From an uncultured Campylobacter sp. (lineage in GTDB: Bacteria; Campylobacterota; Campylobacteria; Campylobacterales; Campylobacteraceae), in NCBI RefSeq assembly GCF_938030785.1, contig NZ_CALHIK010000156.1, positions 1 to 19,006 of the forward strand: a stretch of 19,006 nucleotides of DNA, read 5' to 3'. The notes under the pieces were generated by a model. The model did no database searches. It was not told where the DNA came from and worked only from the letters and a program-made list of their open reading frames with translations. The position numbers were made by a program, and so were the translations under genes. Of this stretch, positions 1 to 6,407 are shown one piece after another. The first letter of the stretch is position 1; each line of letters opens with the position of its first letter.

Positions 1-61
1 ACATCTTACATATAGGCGCTTAAGGCATTTAGTGAAAATGTATTAATCAACCTCCTTAAGA

Positions 62-113
62 TTTTAAACCTTGAGCGCTATAAGGCTTAAGCTAAATTTC
101 TTAAGGTTTGAAA
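62..113. promoter_or_regulatory. Inverted repeat / hairpin with CTTAAG motifs
   Basis: The left arm (62-75, TTTTAAACCTTGAG) and right arm (100-113, CTTAAGGTTTGAAA) pair over 14 positions; 12 are Watson-Crick and two would be G-U in RNA. The 24-nt loop contains another CTTAAG. There is no clear U-tract after it, so it is not a textbook terminator. It may be an mRNA structure or a regulator or recombination site; the role is unknown. Confidence 0.4.
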
Positions 114-171
114 CTTCTTAACTCATTTTTGCTTATTATTTAAAGTTTCCTTAAGGGACGACAAATATTTT

Positions 172-197
172 TATATAGTTTTTTAAAAGACTATATA
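172..197. promoter_or_regulatory. 26-nt near-perfect palindrome
   Basis: The sequence TATATAGTTTTTT followed by AAAAGACTATATA reads the same on both strands except for one G/T mismatch pair. It lies about 145 bases upstream of the first array gene. It could be a dimeric regulator's operator or a weak terminator for something to the left. In AT-rich DNA some chance palindromes are expected, but 26 nt is long. Confidence 0.35.
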
Positions 198-341
198 CTG
201 ATATTCTGTAATCGAGTGTTCGGGGGAATTCTGAGGGTTGTACAAATTCAACGCAGGACACCACTTTTATTACTAATTAAATTGCAAATTCTATGATTGA
301 TCGTTTATATCTAAAAAACCAAAAATAAGTAAGGATATAAA

Positions 342-803
342 ATGAAATTTTTTCTCATCATAATTAGTATATTTCTTTGTATTTATATTGTTCTTTCGAT
401 GCTAAGTTTTTCACCTTGTGATATTAACGATATGTTGAGGCAAAACTACAATCGTATGGAGCAAAAATGCAGATTAAAATTGATACGACGGGCTAATAAT
501 GGCAACAGCGGGGCGCATAGGCGACTTTTCTATTTTTATGAATTTTATTTTTTAGATAGATATTGTGTAGATAAAAAGGCGCAGCAAGAATTAGACAAAG
601 AAGAGCTAAATTTTATTAAAAAATTTCATTCTGGAAATTTAGATCTATGCACAAATAACGACTTTATAGTTGGCTTATTAAAAGAGTGTGTTTCGAAAGA
701 GGGAAATTTCACATTATGTACCGAGCGGATCGGAAAGGAAAAAGAGATTAATATGGATGAAGTCATACATCTATATTACGCTGATAGAAAGCCGAAAGAA
801 TAA
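342..803 (+). CDS. Membrane-anchored small protein, putative immunity protein (paralogue of next gene)
   Basis: I do not recognise a named family for this 153-residue protein. Residues 1-23 form a hydrophobic N-terminal anchor, so most of the protein should face the periplasm. C26 (in PCDIND) and C43 follow the anchor and could form a disulfide. Residues 51-66 (ANNGNSGAHRRLFYFY) resemble a Sel1-like/TPR helix pattern (NGN..A..RL...Y). The downstream neighbour has the same anchor, Cys pair, NGN..A..RL segment and a later LD-EE-FLKK/FIKK segment, so the two are tandem paralogues. This copy has an extra C-terminal 50 residues containing two further Cys. The start is supported by TAAGGA upstream of the ATG. 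Its role in immunity is inferred only from the array it begins. Confidence 0.72.
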   Translation: MKFFLIIISIFLCIYIVLSMLSFSPCDINDMLRQNYNRMEQKCRLKLIRRANNGNSGAHRRLFYFYEFYFLDRYCVDKKAQQELDKEELNFIKKFHSGNLDLCTNNDFIVGLLKECVSKEGNFTLCTERIGKEKEINMDEVIHLYYADRKPKE

Positions 804-811
804 GAGATTTC

Positions 812-1147
812 ATGAAAAATAAAATTTACTTTATTGCCGCCGCTATAATATTATTTGCGTGGATATTTTATCTATATAAAGAGCAAAGCGCCTCTTGCGA
901 TATAAAAGATCTTTTTATGGGCGATTCTGAAATAACAAAAGAGTGCAGGATTGTCATAATAAAGCAATTTGAAAAGAACGGTAACCCGCGCGCATATAAA
1001 AGGCTGAGTTTGGTTTATGGAAAAATTTTAAGCGAAAAACCGACAGAAGAGGTTTTAAACGAGCTAGATCAAGAAGAGATAGAATTTTTGAAAAAATTGT
1101 ATCCCGATTCAAAAATTTTATCTAAAGAGTTGCCAAACAGAAAATAA
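812..1147 (+). CDS. Membrane-anchored small protein, putative immunity protein (paralogue)
   Basis: This 111-residue protein starts 8 bases after the previous stop and is evidently co-transcribed with it. Residues 5-21 are a transmembrane anchor. C29 (SCDIKD) and C45 (KEC) match C26 and C43 of the upstream paralogue, and residues 55-69 contain the same NGNPRAYKRL Sel1-like pattern. It is shorter because it lacks the Cys-containing C-terminal extension. A periplasmic, disulfide-bearing immunity protein would fit a toxin acting in the periplasm or inner membrane; that is inference. No database family is claimed. Confidence 0.72.
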   Translation: MKNKIYFIAAAIILFAWIFYLYKEQSASCDIKDLFMGDSEITKECRIVIIKQFEKNGNPRAYKRLSLVYGKILSEKPTEEVLNELDQEEIEFLKKLYPDSKILSKELPNRK

Positions 1148-1222
1148 CCGATTTTTATAAACGCAAATTTGCCATAAAGACGGCTAACATTTAATAAAGA
1201 AATGAAAAAAGGACGGTGATTA

Positions 1223-1609
1223 ATGGAGTTAGAACTTTTATACCAGAATTTAACGAATTCTGATAAATTCAGCATCAATTCGTTTGTCGGGAAATTTATA
1301 TATCAAAAAACTTGGTCGGATTGCGACTATTGGGAGTTAGATAAAACTTTAATGCAGATTTTGAGCTTTTATCATAAAAAAACGCTTCCAAGAGAAATTT
1401 TCATCGCAATACTAGCGATATTTAATGATGTTATCGGCGTGGAGGACAAATCGGAAATTTATGTAAGCAATATGCTGTGTGCGAAAAACAGCGATGGCGT
1501 AGTGCCTAGCATATATGATAGATTTGAAAGATTAAATGTTCTGTGCAATAGCATCGTATTCAAAGAAGAATTTAGCAATAGCGGTTTTTGGTATGCTCCA
1601 AAGGATTGA
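1223..1609 (+). CDS. Imm41-like immunity protein (copy 1)
   Basis: This 128-residue protein has the pattern SFVG, then TWSDCDYWELDKTL, then LPREIF, and later a YDRFERL segment. From memory this resembles the Imm41 family of polymorphic-toxin immunity proteins (SFIG...WS..EYWKLD...PR...F.ERF). The next gene is a diverged tandem copy with SFIG, LWSDDEYWKLEADL and FDRFRRI at equivalent positions. The start is supported by an AAAAAAGGA ribosome binding site. No signal peptide or membrane segment is visible, so it should act in the cytoplasm. It would bind and neutralise a cognate toxin, which is not present in the window. Confidence 0.7.
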   Translation: MELELLYQNLTNSDKFSINSFVGKFIYQKTWSDCDYWELDKTLMQILSFYHKKTLPREIFIAILAIFNDVIGVEDKSEIYVSNMLCAKNSDGVVPSIYDRFERLNVLCNSIVFKEEFSNSGFWYAPKD

Positions 1610-1613
1610 TGCA

Positions 1614-2093
1614 ATGAATCTTGTAAATTTTTATAGAAATACCGCATTTGATGATAGATATGATGCAAATTCGTTCATAGGCATGATTTTAGATAATAAT
1701 CTATGGTCCGATGATGAATATTGGAAATTGGAAGCCGATTTAAAAAAGATTTTGCGGCATTATAAAAACAAAGAGTTGGACCCAGAAATAATGCAGGGCA
1801 TTATTTCTATCTCTAATGACATATTTTTAAATGGAAGTTGGCGCGATGTGAGCGTAGATGCAAAAAGCGAATGTTTTAAAATGGACGAATATCAAAAAGA
1901 TACAAAGCCGAATATTTTCGATAGATTTCGTCGTATAAAAAGCCTATTATTGGCGGTTGCATCGGGAGATGAAAATTTTTATAAAATCAAATTTTTCTAT
2001 AAAAATTGTACGCTGGATTCTTGTGCTAAAAATAGCAAAGACGGTGCGGTAGTTAAAATTCCATTAAAAGGAAATGCGGTTTTAAATGAATAA
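1614..2093 (+). CDS. Imm41-like immunity protein (copy 2)
   Basis: This 159-residue protein begins 4 bases after the stop of copy 1. I place the start at 1614 because AAGGA (1601-1605) sits at good spacing. The longer open frame beginning at 1536 would overlap copy 1 heavily and has no ribosome binding site. Residues 19-36 contain SFIG and the WSDDEYWKLEADL signature shared with copy 1, followed by a NIFDRFRRIKSLL segment. It is about 30 residues longer at the C terminus than copy 1, with a Lys/Cys-rich tail. Tandem divergence of this sort is typical of immunity arrays tracking different toxin variants. The family name is from pattern memory, not from a search. Confidence 0.7.
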   Translation: MNLVNFYRNTAFDDRYDANSFIGMILDNNLWSDDEYWKLEADLKKILRHYKNKELDPEIMQGIISISNDIFLNGSWRDVSVDAKSECFKMDEYQKDTKPNIFDRFRRIKSLLLAVASGDENFYKIKFFYKNCTLDSCAKNSKDGAVVKIPLKGNAVLNE

Positions 2094-2424
2094 AAAGACG
2101 ATTTTAACTATTTTATCGGGAATAGTCGAAGATGGCGATTATATCTCTTTATGGGAGATCGTTTGGGAATTAAATTCTATTAACGTTGCCAATTCGCTTA
2201 AAGTGGCGAAAGAAATTTTATTGTTTTTATACGAGCAAGGTTATATAAGATTGTTTAGTTCAAACTGGGGTTATGATACAGAAACGAAAGAGATATGTGA
2301 TAAATCTGAAATTTTAAATATTTTAAGAGATGATAAAAGTTATGAGCCGGTCGGCGTAAATAGCAAATACTTTTGTGCGACCGAAACGCAGCAAGGAAGA
2401 GCTTATTATGCAAAACAATACTAA
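2086..2424 (+). CDS. Small hypothetical protein, possibly winged-helix-like, in immunity array
   Basis: This 112-residue protein overlaps the end of the preceding gene by 8 bases, so translation is probably coupled. I do not recognise a named family. Residues 17-60 (YISLWEIVWELN, then an Ile/Leu-rich helix and EQGYIRLF) look like a helical layout ending in a short beta wing. The C terminus (YFCATETQQGRAYY) resembles the closing strand of such folds. There is no membrane segment. Its setting among immunity genes suggests an immunity or regulatory role, but the sequence alone does not show which. Confidence 0.68.
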   Translation: MNKKTILTILSGIVEDGDYISLWEIVWELNSINVANSLKVAKEILLFLYEQGYIRLFSSNWGYDTETKEICDKSEILNILRDDKSYEPVGVNSKYFCATETQQGRAYYAKQY

Positions 2425-2456
2425 AATGCGAAAAACAATAGTTTGGACGGTATAAA

Positions 2457-3068
2457 ATGAGAATAAAAGCGCTTGATCTAAATTTAAACCCGTACGCCTA
2501 TTTCTTTAGTAAAGCGGAAGATTTTAGATTTAAGATTTTTAAAGATTTTCAAGCCGCAAGCGGGAAAAGATTGCTGGATTTTTATGAGCTCGAGGTATTT
2601 AGCCTAATGAAAAGCACCGAAGTTTATGAGACCGACTCTATCGCCAGTGCATTAATTCATAATTTTAATTTATGCGATGAGAATGTAAGAGATATTTTAA
2701 TAATGCTCTTCGGGCAGTTTTATCTAAATAATTTCATAGATACCGACATAAAATATAAAACTAGCGCTAATATAAATTCAAATATGAAAAAATTTGAAGA
2801 ATGGAAAATTTTAAGAGAAAATTTCTTTTATAATTTAGATAAATTTATAGCCCGCTCATACGAACCTCTAAAAAATTATACTTACGCAGACTGCGCCTTT
2901 TGGGAGGAGCCGAATCGGTGGTGCCATCATAATATGTATATGTTTATCACAGAATGCGGCAAAAGATATTATAATGAAATTTTAATTCCGAGCCTCTGCA
3001 ACAAATACGAACACATAGAGGTTGATACCGACGAAGAAGGAAATGTAACGAAGTGGTATGGAATATAA
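2457..3068 (+). CDS. Hypothetical 203-aa protein in immunity array
   Basis: I do not recognise this family. The protein is soluble, rich in aromatic residues and Asn, and largely helical in appearance. The C-terminal third contains a Cys/His/Trp cluster (YADCAFWEEPNRWCHHNMY) that could bind metal or form a structural core, followed by an acidic tail (VDTDEEG). The stop lies 16 bases before the start of the next gene, consistent with one transcript. An immunity function is inferred from position only. Confidence 0.66.
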   Translation: MRIKALDLNLNPYAYFFSKAEDFRFKIFKDFQAASGKRLLDFYELEVFSLMKSTEVYETDSIASALIHNFNLCDENVRDILIMLFGQFYLNNFIDTDIKYKTSANINSNMKKFEEWKILRENFFYNLDKFIARSYEPLKNYTYADCAFWEEPNRWCHHNMYMFITECGKRYYNEILIPSLCNKYEHIEVDTDEEGNVTKWYGI

Positions 3069-3084
3069 AATTTGGGAGAATAAA

Positions 3085-3465
3085 ATGTCAATAAAAGAAA
3101 GGCTATTGAGAGAATTATGCTGTCTTGCTTCATTGGAATGTCAAGAAAAATATATGCTCAATCCTACAAAAGATAAGTATTTGTTGTGCATAGATTTAAT
3201 AGAAGACTGTGAGAACGCTTGCAAAATAGCCCTAGCGGAATCAAACAAAATTTATTTCAGTGTAGAGGAACGTAAAGCGATAGTTAAAATGCTAGATAAA
3301 TTTGCGGAGTGTGACTCAAAATTTTGGGAAGAAGAGGAGAGAGCTTCTATGTCAGACTACGAAGACTTTGTATACCGCAATAACACCTTTTGCGGACTAC
3401 GCGAGCTAGCTTTAAAAACAATCCAAATTTTTGGTTATGAACTTGACGACTTCGACTATGACTAA
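3085..3465 (+). CDS. Putative immunity protein, 'LASLExQ' family copy A
   Basis: This 126-residue protein is the most diverged member of a three-copy family whose other members start at 5329 and 5754. Shared features are LASLE-Q near residue 15, a Pro plus Asp/Tyr segment, a C-E-A helix, an ER-A motif in the middle, and the C-terminal signature LALKTIQIFGYELDDF. I place the start at 3085 because GGGAGAA lies directly upstream; the in-frame ATG at 3058 overlaps the previous gene and has no such site. The layout faintly recalls SCO4402-type proteins, but I would not assign that name. It is soluble, with no signal peptide. Confidence 0.68.
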   Translation: MSIKERLLRELCCLASLECQEKYMLNPTKDKYLLCIDLIEDCENACKIALAESNKIYFSVEERKAIVKMLDKFAECDSKFWEEEERASMSDYEDFVYRNNTFCGLRELALKTIQIFGYELDDFDYD

Positions 3466-3488
3466 AAGCCTTATAAGGAAAATAGAAT

Positions 3489-4049
3489 ATGTATAAGCCA
3501 ATAAAAGAGCTGCTAGAAAAGAGCGGTATAGAATTTAGCGAGGGTTTGAAAGAGAGCGAAATAGACAAAATAGAGCAAATTTATGAGTTTAAATTTCCAA
3601 AAAGCCTAAGAGATTTTTTGTCATATACATTGCCTATTTCGGTAGAATTTTATAATTGGAGAGACTTTAGCGATGAAAATATAAAGGAGATAAAGCAAGC
3701 TATGAACTACGTCTTTGAGTACTTAAAAAACGATCCTATTGATGAAATTTTTCCAAATGAGAACTATTGGAATACGCAAAAATGGGGTCCGATGCCCGAA
3801 GACGGATCTCGCAAGCGAGCCGTTGTACTAGAAGCAGCCAAAATTGCGCCTAAGATTATACCTATATATTCTCATAGGTATATGCCGTGTATTAAATTAT
3901 CGGATCCGCCGGTCTTATCTATACACTATACCGACGTCATCTATTATGGGAAAAATTTATATGACTACTTTTTGAGGGAATTTAGCAAAAATCCTCTTGA
4001 GCCGGTCGGAAAATGCCCGTATGTGCCTTTTTGGTCTGATTTATACTAA
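3489..4049 (+). CDS. SUKH (SMI1/KNR4) superfamily immunity protein
   Basis: This 186-residue protein carries the SUKH pattern. An N-terminal E-I-KIE--Y-FKFP-SLRDFL segment (residues 22-44) is followed by FYNWRDF at 54-60. A PKIIPIYSHRYMPC strand lies at 121-134, and SIHYTDVIYYGKNLYDYFLREF closes the fold at 144-165. SUKH proteins are a known large superfamily of immunity proteins against nuclease and deaminase toxins of polymorphic toxin systems and act in the cytoplasm by direct binding. The start is supported by AAGGA upstream. This is the clearest single marker that the surrounding genes form an immunity array. The specific partner toxin cannot be told from the sequence. Confidence 0.85.
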   Translation: MYKPIKELLEKSGIEFSEGLKESEIDKIEQIYEFKFPKSLRDFLSYTLPISVEFYNWRDFSDENIKEIKQAMNYVFEYLKNDPIDEIFPNENYWNTQKWGPMPEDGSRKRAVVLEAAKIAPKIIPIYSHRYMPCIKLSDPPVLSIHYTDVIYYGKNLYDYFLREFSKNPLEPVGKCPYVPFWSDLY

Positions 4050-4141
4050 AATTTAATAAAGGCAAGTTTGCGTTAATCTACGCTTATTTGATTTTTAGAA
4101 TTTAAAGAAAATATGCGTTAGCATAGTTAGGGTGGGGAAAA

Positions 4142-4621
4142 ATGATAGAAGCAGTGATTGACTTTGATGAGTTACAAAAAGACAGAAGATATATTGATGA
4201 GTGGCATAATTATTGCCCCAAAGAAATAGAGCATAAGTTATACTCCTATCTATCTGAAAAGTTAGCCTTGCCGCTGCGTATCGGTCCTGATGCATTCGCG
4301 GACTTCTTTTGGTTTCTACGATTTAAAGAATGGAAAGACTACAGCGAGGAAGAATGGGAGCAATATGAAGATAAGGACGAATGGGAAAGCTATAGCGAAT
4401 ACATCGAAGAAAAAGAAGAAAACTCGAGATATGGGGTAAAAAATAAGCAGGGCGTTCGAGACGATTTAAAGCTAATTTTCTTACATTTCAATGCATTTAA
4501 GAAAAAATACAGCGATTTGGCTGAGCAGTTACTCGACGTGATACAATTTACGTTCTCGGAAACCGCTAAATACCCAGATCACGATGACTTGCTTGATATT
4601 CAAATAGAAATTCGAAGCTAG
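4142..4621 (+). CDS. Highly acidic hypothetical protein, putative immunity protein
   Basis: I do not recognise this 159-residue family. The centre (about residues 60-95) is dense in Glu, Asp, Trp and Tyr, for example EEEWEQYEDKDEWESYSEY. It is flanked by an N-terminal helical part containing FADFFWFLRF and a C-terminal helical part (LKLIFLHFNAFKKKY onwards). Such acidic surfaces are common in immunity proteins that cover the basic active-site face of nuclease toxins, but that is an analogy. The start follows GGGTGGGG. A 92-base gap with a TATGC/GCATA inverted repeat (4112-4125) precedes it, so it may have its own promoter. Confidence 0.65.
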   Translation: MIEAVIDFDELQKDRRYIDEWHNYCPKEIEHKLYSYLSEKLALPLRIGPDAFADFFWFLRFKEWKDYSEEEWEQYEDKDEWESYSEYIEEKEENSRYGVKNKQGVRDDLKLIFLHFNAFKKKYSDLAEQLLDVIQFTFSETAKYPDHDDLLDIQIEIRS

Positions 4622-4670
4622 AAGAGATTATGAAGCGGCGATGAGAAATGAATTTTAAGGAAAGTAGTGA

Positions 4671-4943
4671 ATGAGACATGGCAATTCGATATTTTTAAAT
4701 TTGTTCCGTAATTACGAAGATGAATTTGCCGGAGTCGGTCGGTACGACTTTGTAATTTATTTGGAAGAGCTGGTTAGGGGTGGAGAATATGGTATAGCGC
4801 TGGAAGATTTTTTAGTTCAAATGTATGAATATGATATAAAAATTTCTTCCAACGACTTAACAATTATAAAAAATTTATGCGAAGGCGTGAATATAGGTAG
4901 TGATTTATGGTCGGTTCTAAGCATTAGAGCGGCGGGCGATTAA
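4671..4943 (+). CDS. MafI-like immunity protein
   Basis: This 90-residue protein contains GEYGIALEDFLVQMYE at residues 38-53, followed by D-KISSNDL and an IIKNLCEG helix. This matches my memory of MafI-family immunity proteins (GEYG-ALE-L--QL-E-D--I), which protect Neisseria from MafB toxins and also occur with other polymorphic toxins. It is the usual size for that family, soluble and all-helical in appearance. AAGGA at good spacing supports the start. Its neighbours on both sides are also immunity-like genes. Confidence 0.78.
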   Translation: MRHGNSIFLNLFRNYEDEFAGVGRYDFVIYLEELVRGGEYGIALEDFLVQMYEYDIKISSNDLTIIKNLCEGVNIGSDLWSVLSIRAAGD

Positions 4944-4964
4944 AAATATACCGAAAGAGGGTCA

Positions 4965-5237
4965 ATGATAGAAGAATATATAAAAATAATAGAGGATTTT
5001 TTGCAAAACAGAATCGACGTATTTAAATTTGAAAAGATATATTGGGATAAATTTGTGAATGATAAAAATTTTCCCGATGAATATTATGAGCCGCTTAATA
5101 GACTTCTTACTGACATCGATGAATTCGAACCAGACGAAGAGTTGAGGGGTGATGATACAGTAGGCGATTCATTAAGTGAAGAGGATCTAAGGGAGTGTGC
5201 GAAAAAGGCTTTAAAACAAATTGCGCTTTTAAAATAG
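4965..5237 (+). CDS. Colicin-immunity-like protein (colicin D immunity type)
   Basis: This 90-residue acidic protein matches the pattern I know for the colicin immunity domain: MIEEYI-IIEDFL at the N terminus, then FE-IYW--F, then LNRLLTDIDEFEPDEELR, then a LSEEDLRECAKKAL helix. Proteins of this kind bind and block tRNase-type colicins and the equivalent C-terminal domains of CDI and other polymorphic toxins in the cytoplasm. The start has GAGGG upstream and lies 21 bases after the MafI-like gene. No partner toxin is in the window. Confidence 0.75.
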   Translation: MIEEYIKIIEDFLQNRIDVFKFEKIYWDKFVNDKNFPDEYYEPLNRLLTDIDEFEPDEELRGDDTVGDSLSEEDLRECAKKALKQIALLK

Positions 5238-5286
5238 TAGTTTTATAAAATGATAATTTCTGCGAGAATTTAAAAATATATTACGA

Positions 5287-5292
5287 TATAAT
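5287..5292 (+). promoter_or_regulatory. Candidate -10 box (TATAAT)
   Basis: A perfect TATAAT lies 36 bases upstream of the gene at 5329, in an AT-rich spacer of about 90 bases. Campylobacter sigma-70 promoters commonly show a good -10 and a poor -35, as here. It would let the two downstream paralogues be transcribed separately from the rest of the array. Confidence 0.4.
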
Positions 5293-5314
5293 GCGCGCAA
5301 ACCTATATCCCAAT

Positions 5315-5337
5315 AAAAGGAAACCCAAATGCAAATT
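5315..5337 (+). repeat. Duplicated translation-start segment, copy 1
   Basis: Twenty-three bases covering the ribosome binding site and first codons of the gene at 5329 are identical to 5740-5762 in front of the next gene. The segment begins AAAAGGAAACCC and ends with the codons for Met-Gln-Ile. It is part of a gene-sized tandem duplication. Confidence 0.75.
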
Positions 5338-5715
5338 GACGGAAGAGAGATATTCTACAAAGGTAGTCTTATGTTTTATCTATGGCGAATGGCCTCTTTG
5401 GAATATCAGGATAAATATATTATTCATCCCACAATCGACGCATATGAGGATCCGTCAGAAATGGCAGAACTTCTGTGCACTGAATGCGAAAATGCTTTAT
5501 CGGAGCAGTTTAAATTTTGCTTCTTGCCATACGAGAGAGATGCACTAAGAGAACTTTTGGAGCTCATAGATAGATACTTTAAAGATCAAAGCTTACTAGA
5601 AGGCATAGGTGAGTATTTGGTATATCACAATAAATCTTGGATAGAGGTCAGAGAATTAGCTTTAAAAACTTTACATATTTTCGGATATGATTTAGGTGAC
5701 TTTGACCTATATTAA
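5329..5715 (+). CDS. Putative immunity protein, 'LASLExQ' family copy B
   Basis: This 128-residue soluble protein is about two thirds identical to the next gene product and more distantly related to the product at 3085. Landmarks are RMASLEYQ near residue 20, CENALSEQF in the middle, FLPYERDALREL, WIEVRELALKTLHIFGY and a C-terminal DFDLY. I cannot give a family name with confidence. The start is fixed by AAAAGGAAACCCAA immediately before the ATG, identical in the next copy. Two near-identical tandem copies with preserved reading frames suggest selection for keeping both variants. Confidence 0.72.
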   Translation: MQIDGREIFYKGSLMFYLWRMASLEYQDKYIIHPTIDAYEDPSEMAELLCTECENALSEQFKFCFLPYERDALRELLELIDRYFKDQSLLEGIGEYLVYHNKSWIEVRELALKTLHIFGYDLGDFDLY

Positions 5716-5739
5716 GCCTATGGAGCTAGCACTTAAATA

Positions 5740-5762
5740 AAAAGGAAACCCAAATGCAAATT
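5740..5762 (+). repeat. Duplicated translation-start segment, copy 2
   Basis: Identical over 23 bases to 5315-5337. It covers the ribosome binding site and first codons of the gene at 5754. Confidence 0.75.
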
Positions 5763-6143
5763 AACGGAAAAGAGATATTTAGAAAAAGCGGGCTTATGGT
5801 TAATCTATGCCGTATGGCTTCTTTGGAATATCAAGTTGATCATTTAGTGCATCCTGCGGTTGAATATTACGAAAGCCCATCGGAAATAGTAGAATTTTTA
5901 TATACTGAATGTAAAAATGCCTTATTGGAGCAATTTGAATTTTGCTTCCTGCCGTACGAGAGGGATGCGCTAAGAGAACTTGTGGAGCTTATAGATAAAA
6001 ATTTTAACGACCGCAGCTTATTAGAGGCGGATGATTACGAATACCTAGTCCATCACAATCCATTCTGGATAGAGGTCAGAGGGCTAGCTTTAAAGACATT
6101 GCATATTTTCGGCTACAAACCATATAGCTTTAACTATGATTAG
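5754..6143 (+). CDS. Putative immunity protein, 'LASLExQ' family copy C
   Basis: This 129-residue protein is the tandem sister of the previous gene. RMASLEYQ, EQFEFCFLPYERDALREL and ALKTLHIFGY are nearly unchanged, while the region around residues 24-45 and the last ten residues vary. In immunity families the variable parts commonly contact the toxin, so the two copies may recognise different variants; this is inference. It is the last gene of the AT-rich array; GC content rises just after it. Confidence 0.72.
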   Translation: MQINGKEIFRKSGLMVNLCRMASLEYQVDHLVHPAVEYYESPSEIVEFLYTECKNALLEQFEFCFLPYERDALRELVELIDKNFNDRSLLEADDYEYLVHHNPFWIEVRGLALKTLHIFGYKPYSFNYD

Positions 6144-6407
6144 ACCCGGATTGAACCTGGTAGAAAATTTATCCTACATATCTTTAATCTGCTGCTATGT
6201 CTAAGCGCCTGGGCTTTGCTTGGTTGTATACAGCGAAAATAAAACCGATGCCGCGCAAGCAAATAGTTTCATTCTGGTTGCGCTTAGTTGCGCTACATCA
6301 TATCGCCGCGTGCCATAACGATACATCTAACGCCGCCAGGCTGTGCTTTAGCCGCTACGTCGCGACGCGCTCTATCGCTGCGCCTTAAATCCTTGCGCCC
6401 GAGTCGC
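6144..6407. other. Boundary region with possible lipoprotein-signal remnant
   Basis: This gap separates the plus-strand array from the minus-strand genes and contains the change from AT-rich to GC-richer DNA. From about 6164 one plus-strand frame reads KFILHIFNLLLCLSAWALLG followed by Cys, then IQRK and a stop at about 6233. This looks like a lipoprotein signal peptide with lipobox LLGC but lacks an ATG. One base shift later the text ENKTDAAQANS continues. I read it as debris of a small lipoprotein gene. No tRNA or clear terminator is visible. Confidence 0.35.

Larger units (their letters stand above)
1..341. other. AT-rich noncoding leader upstream of the immunity array
   Basis: I see no convincing gene in this 341-base stretch. 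It holds five copies of the palindromic hexamer CTTAAG (starting at 19, 55, 86, 100 and 150), a hairpin at 62-113 and a near-perfect palindrome at 172-197. The last part leads into the AAGGA ribosome binding site of the gene at 342. The end of any upstream toxin or immunity gene is not recognisable here. Confidence 0.6.

Noticed and set aside
1150..4080. GGCAA-TTTGCGTT-like segment in inverted copies at about 1155-1171 and 4060-4076, considered as cassette boundary repeats.
   Set aside because: Only about 14 bases match, with one difference, and no further copies are seen between other array genes.
4095..4295. Minus-strand open frame of 66 codons opposite the acidic array gene.
   Set aside because: All array genes are on the plus strand, the frame lacks a start signal and it is antisense to a supported gene.
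5291..5548. Plus-strand open frame starting at the candidate -10 region.
   Set aside because: It overlaps the conserved gene at 5329 in another frame, and its ATG lies in the promoter-like TATAATG.
6140..6170. Possible tRNA T-arm on the minus strand (GGTTCAATCC).
   Set aside because: The flanking bases do not pair as a T stem, and no acceptor, D or anticodon arms are visible around it.
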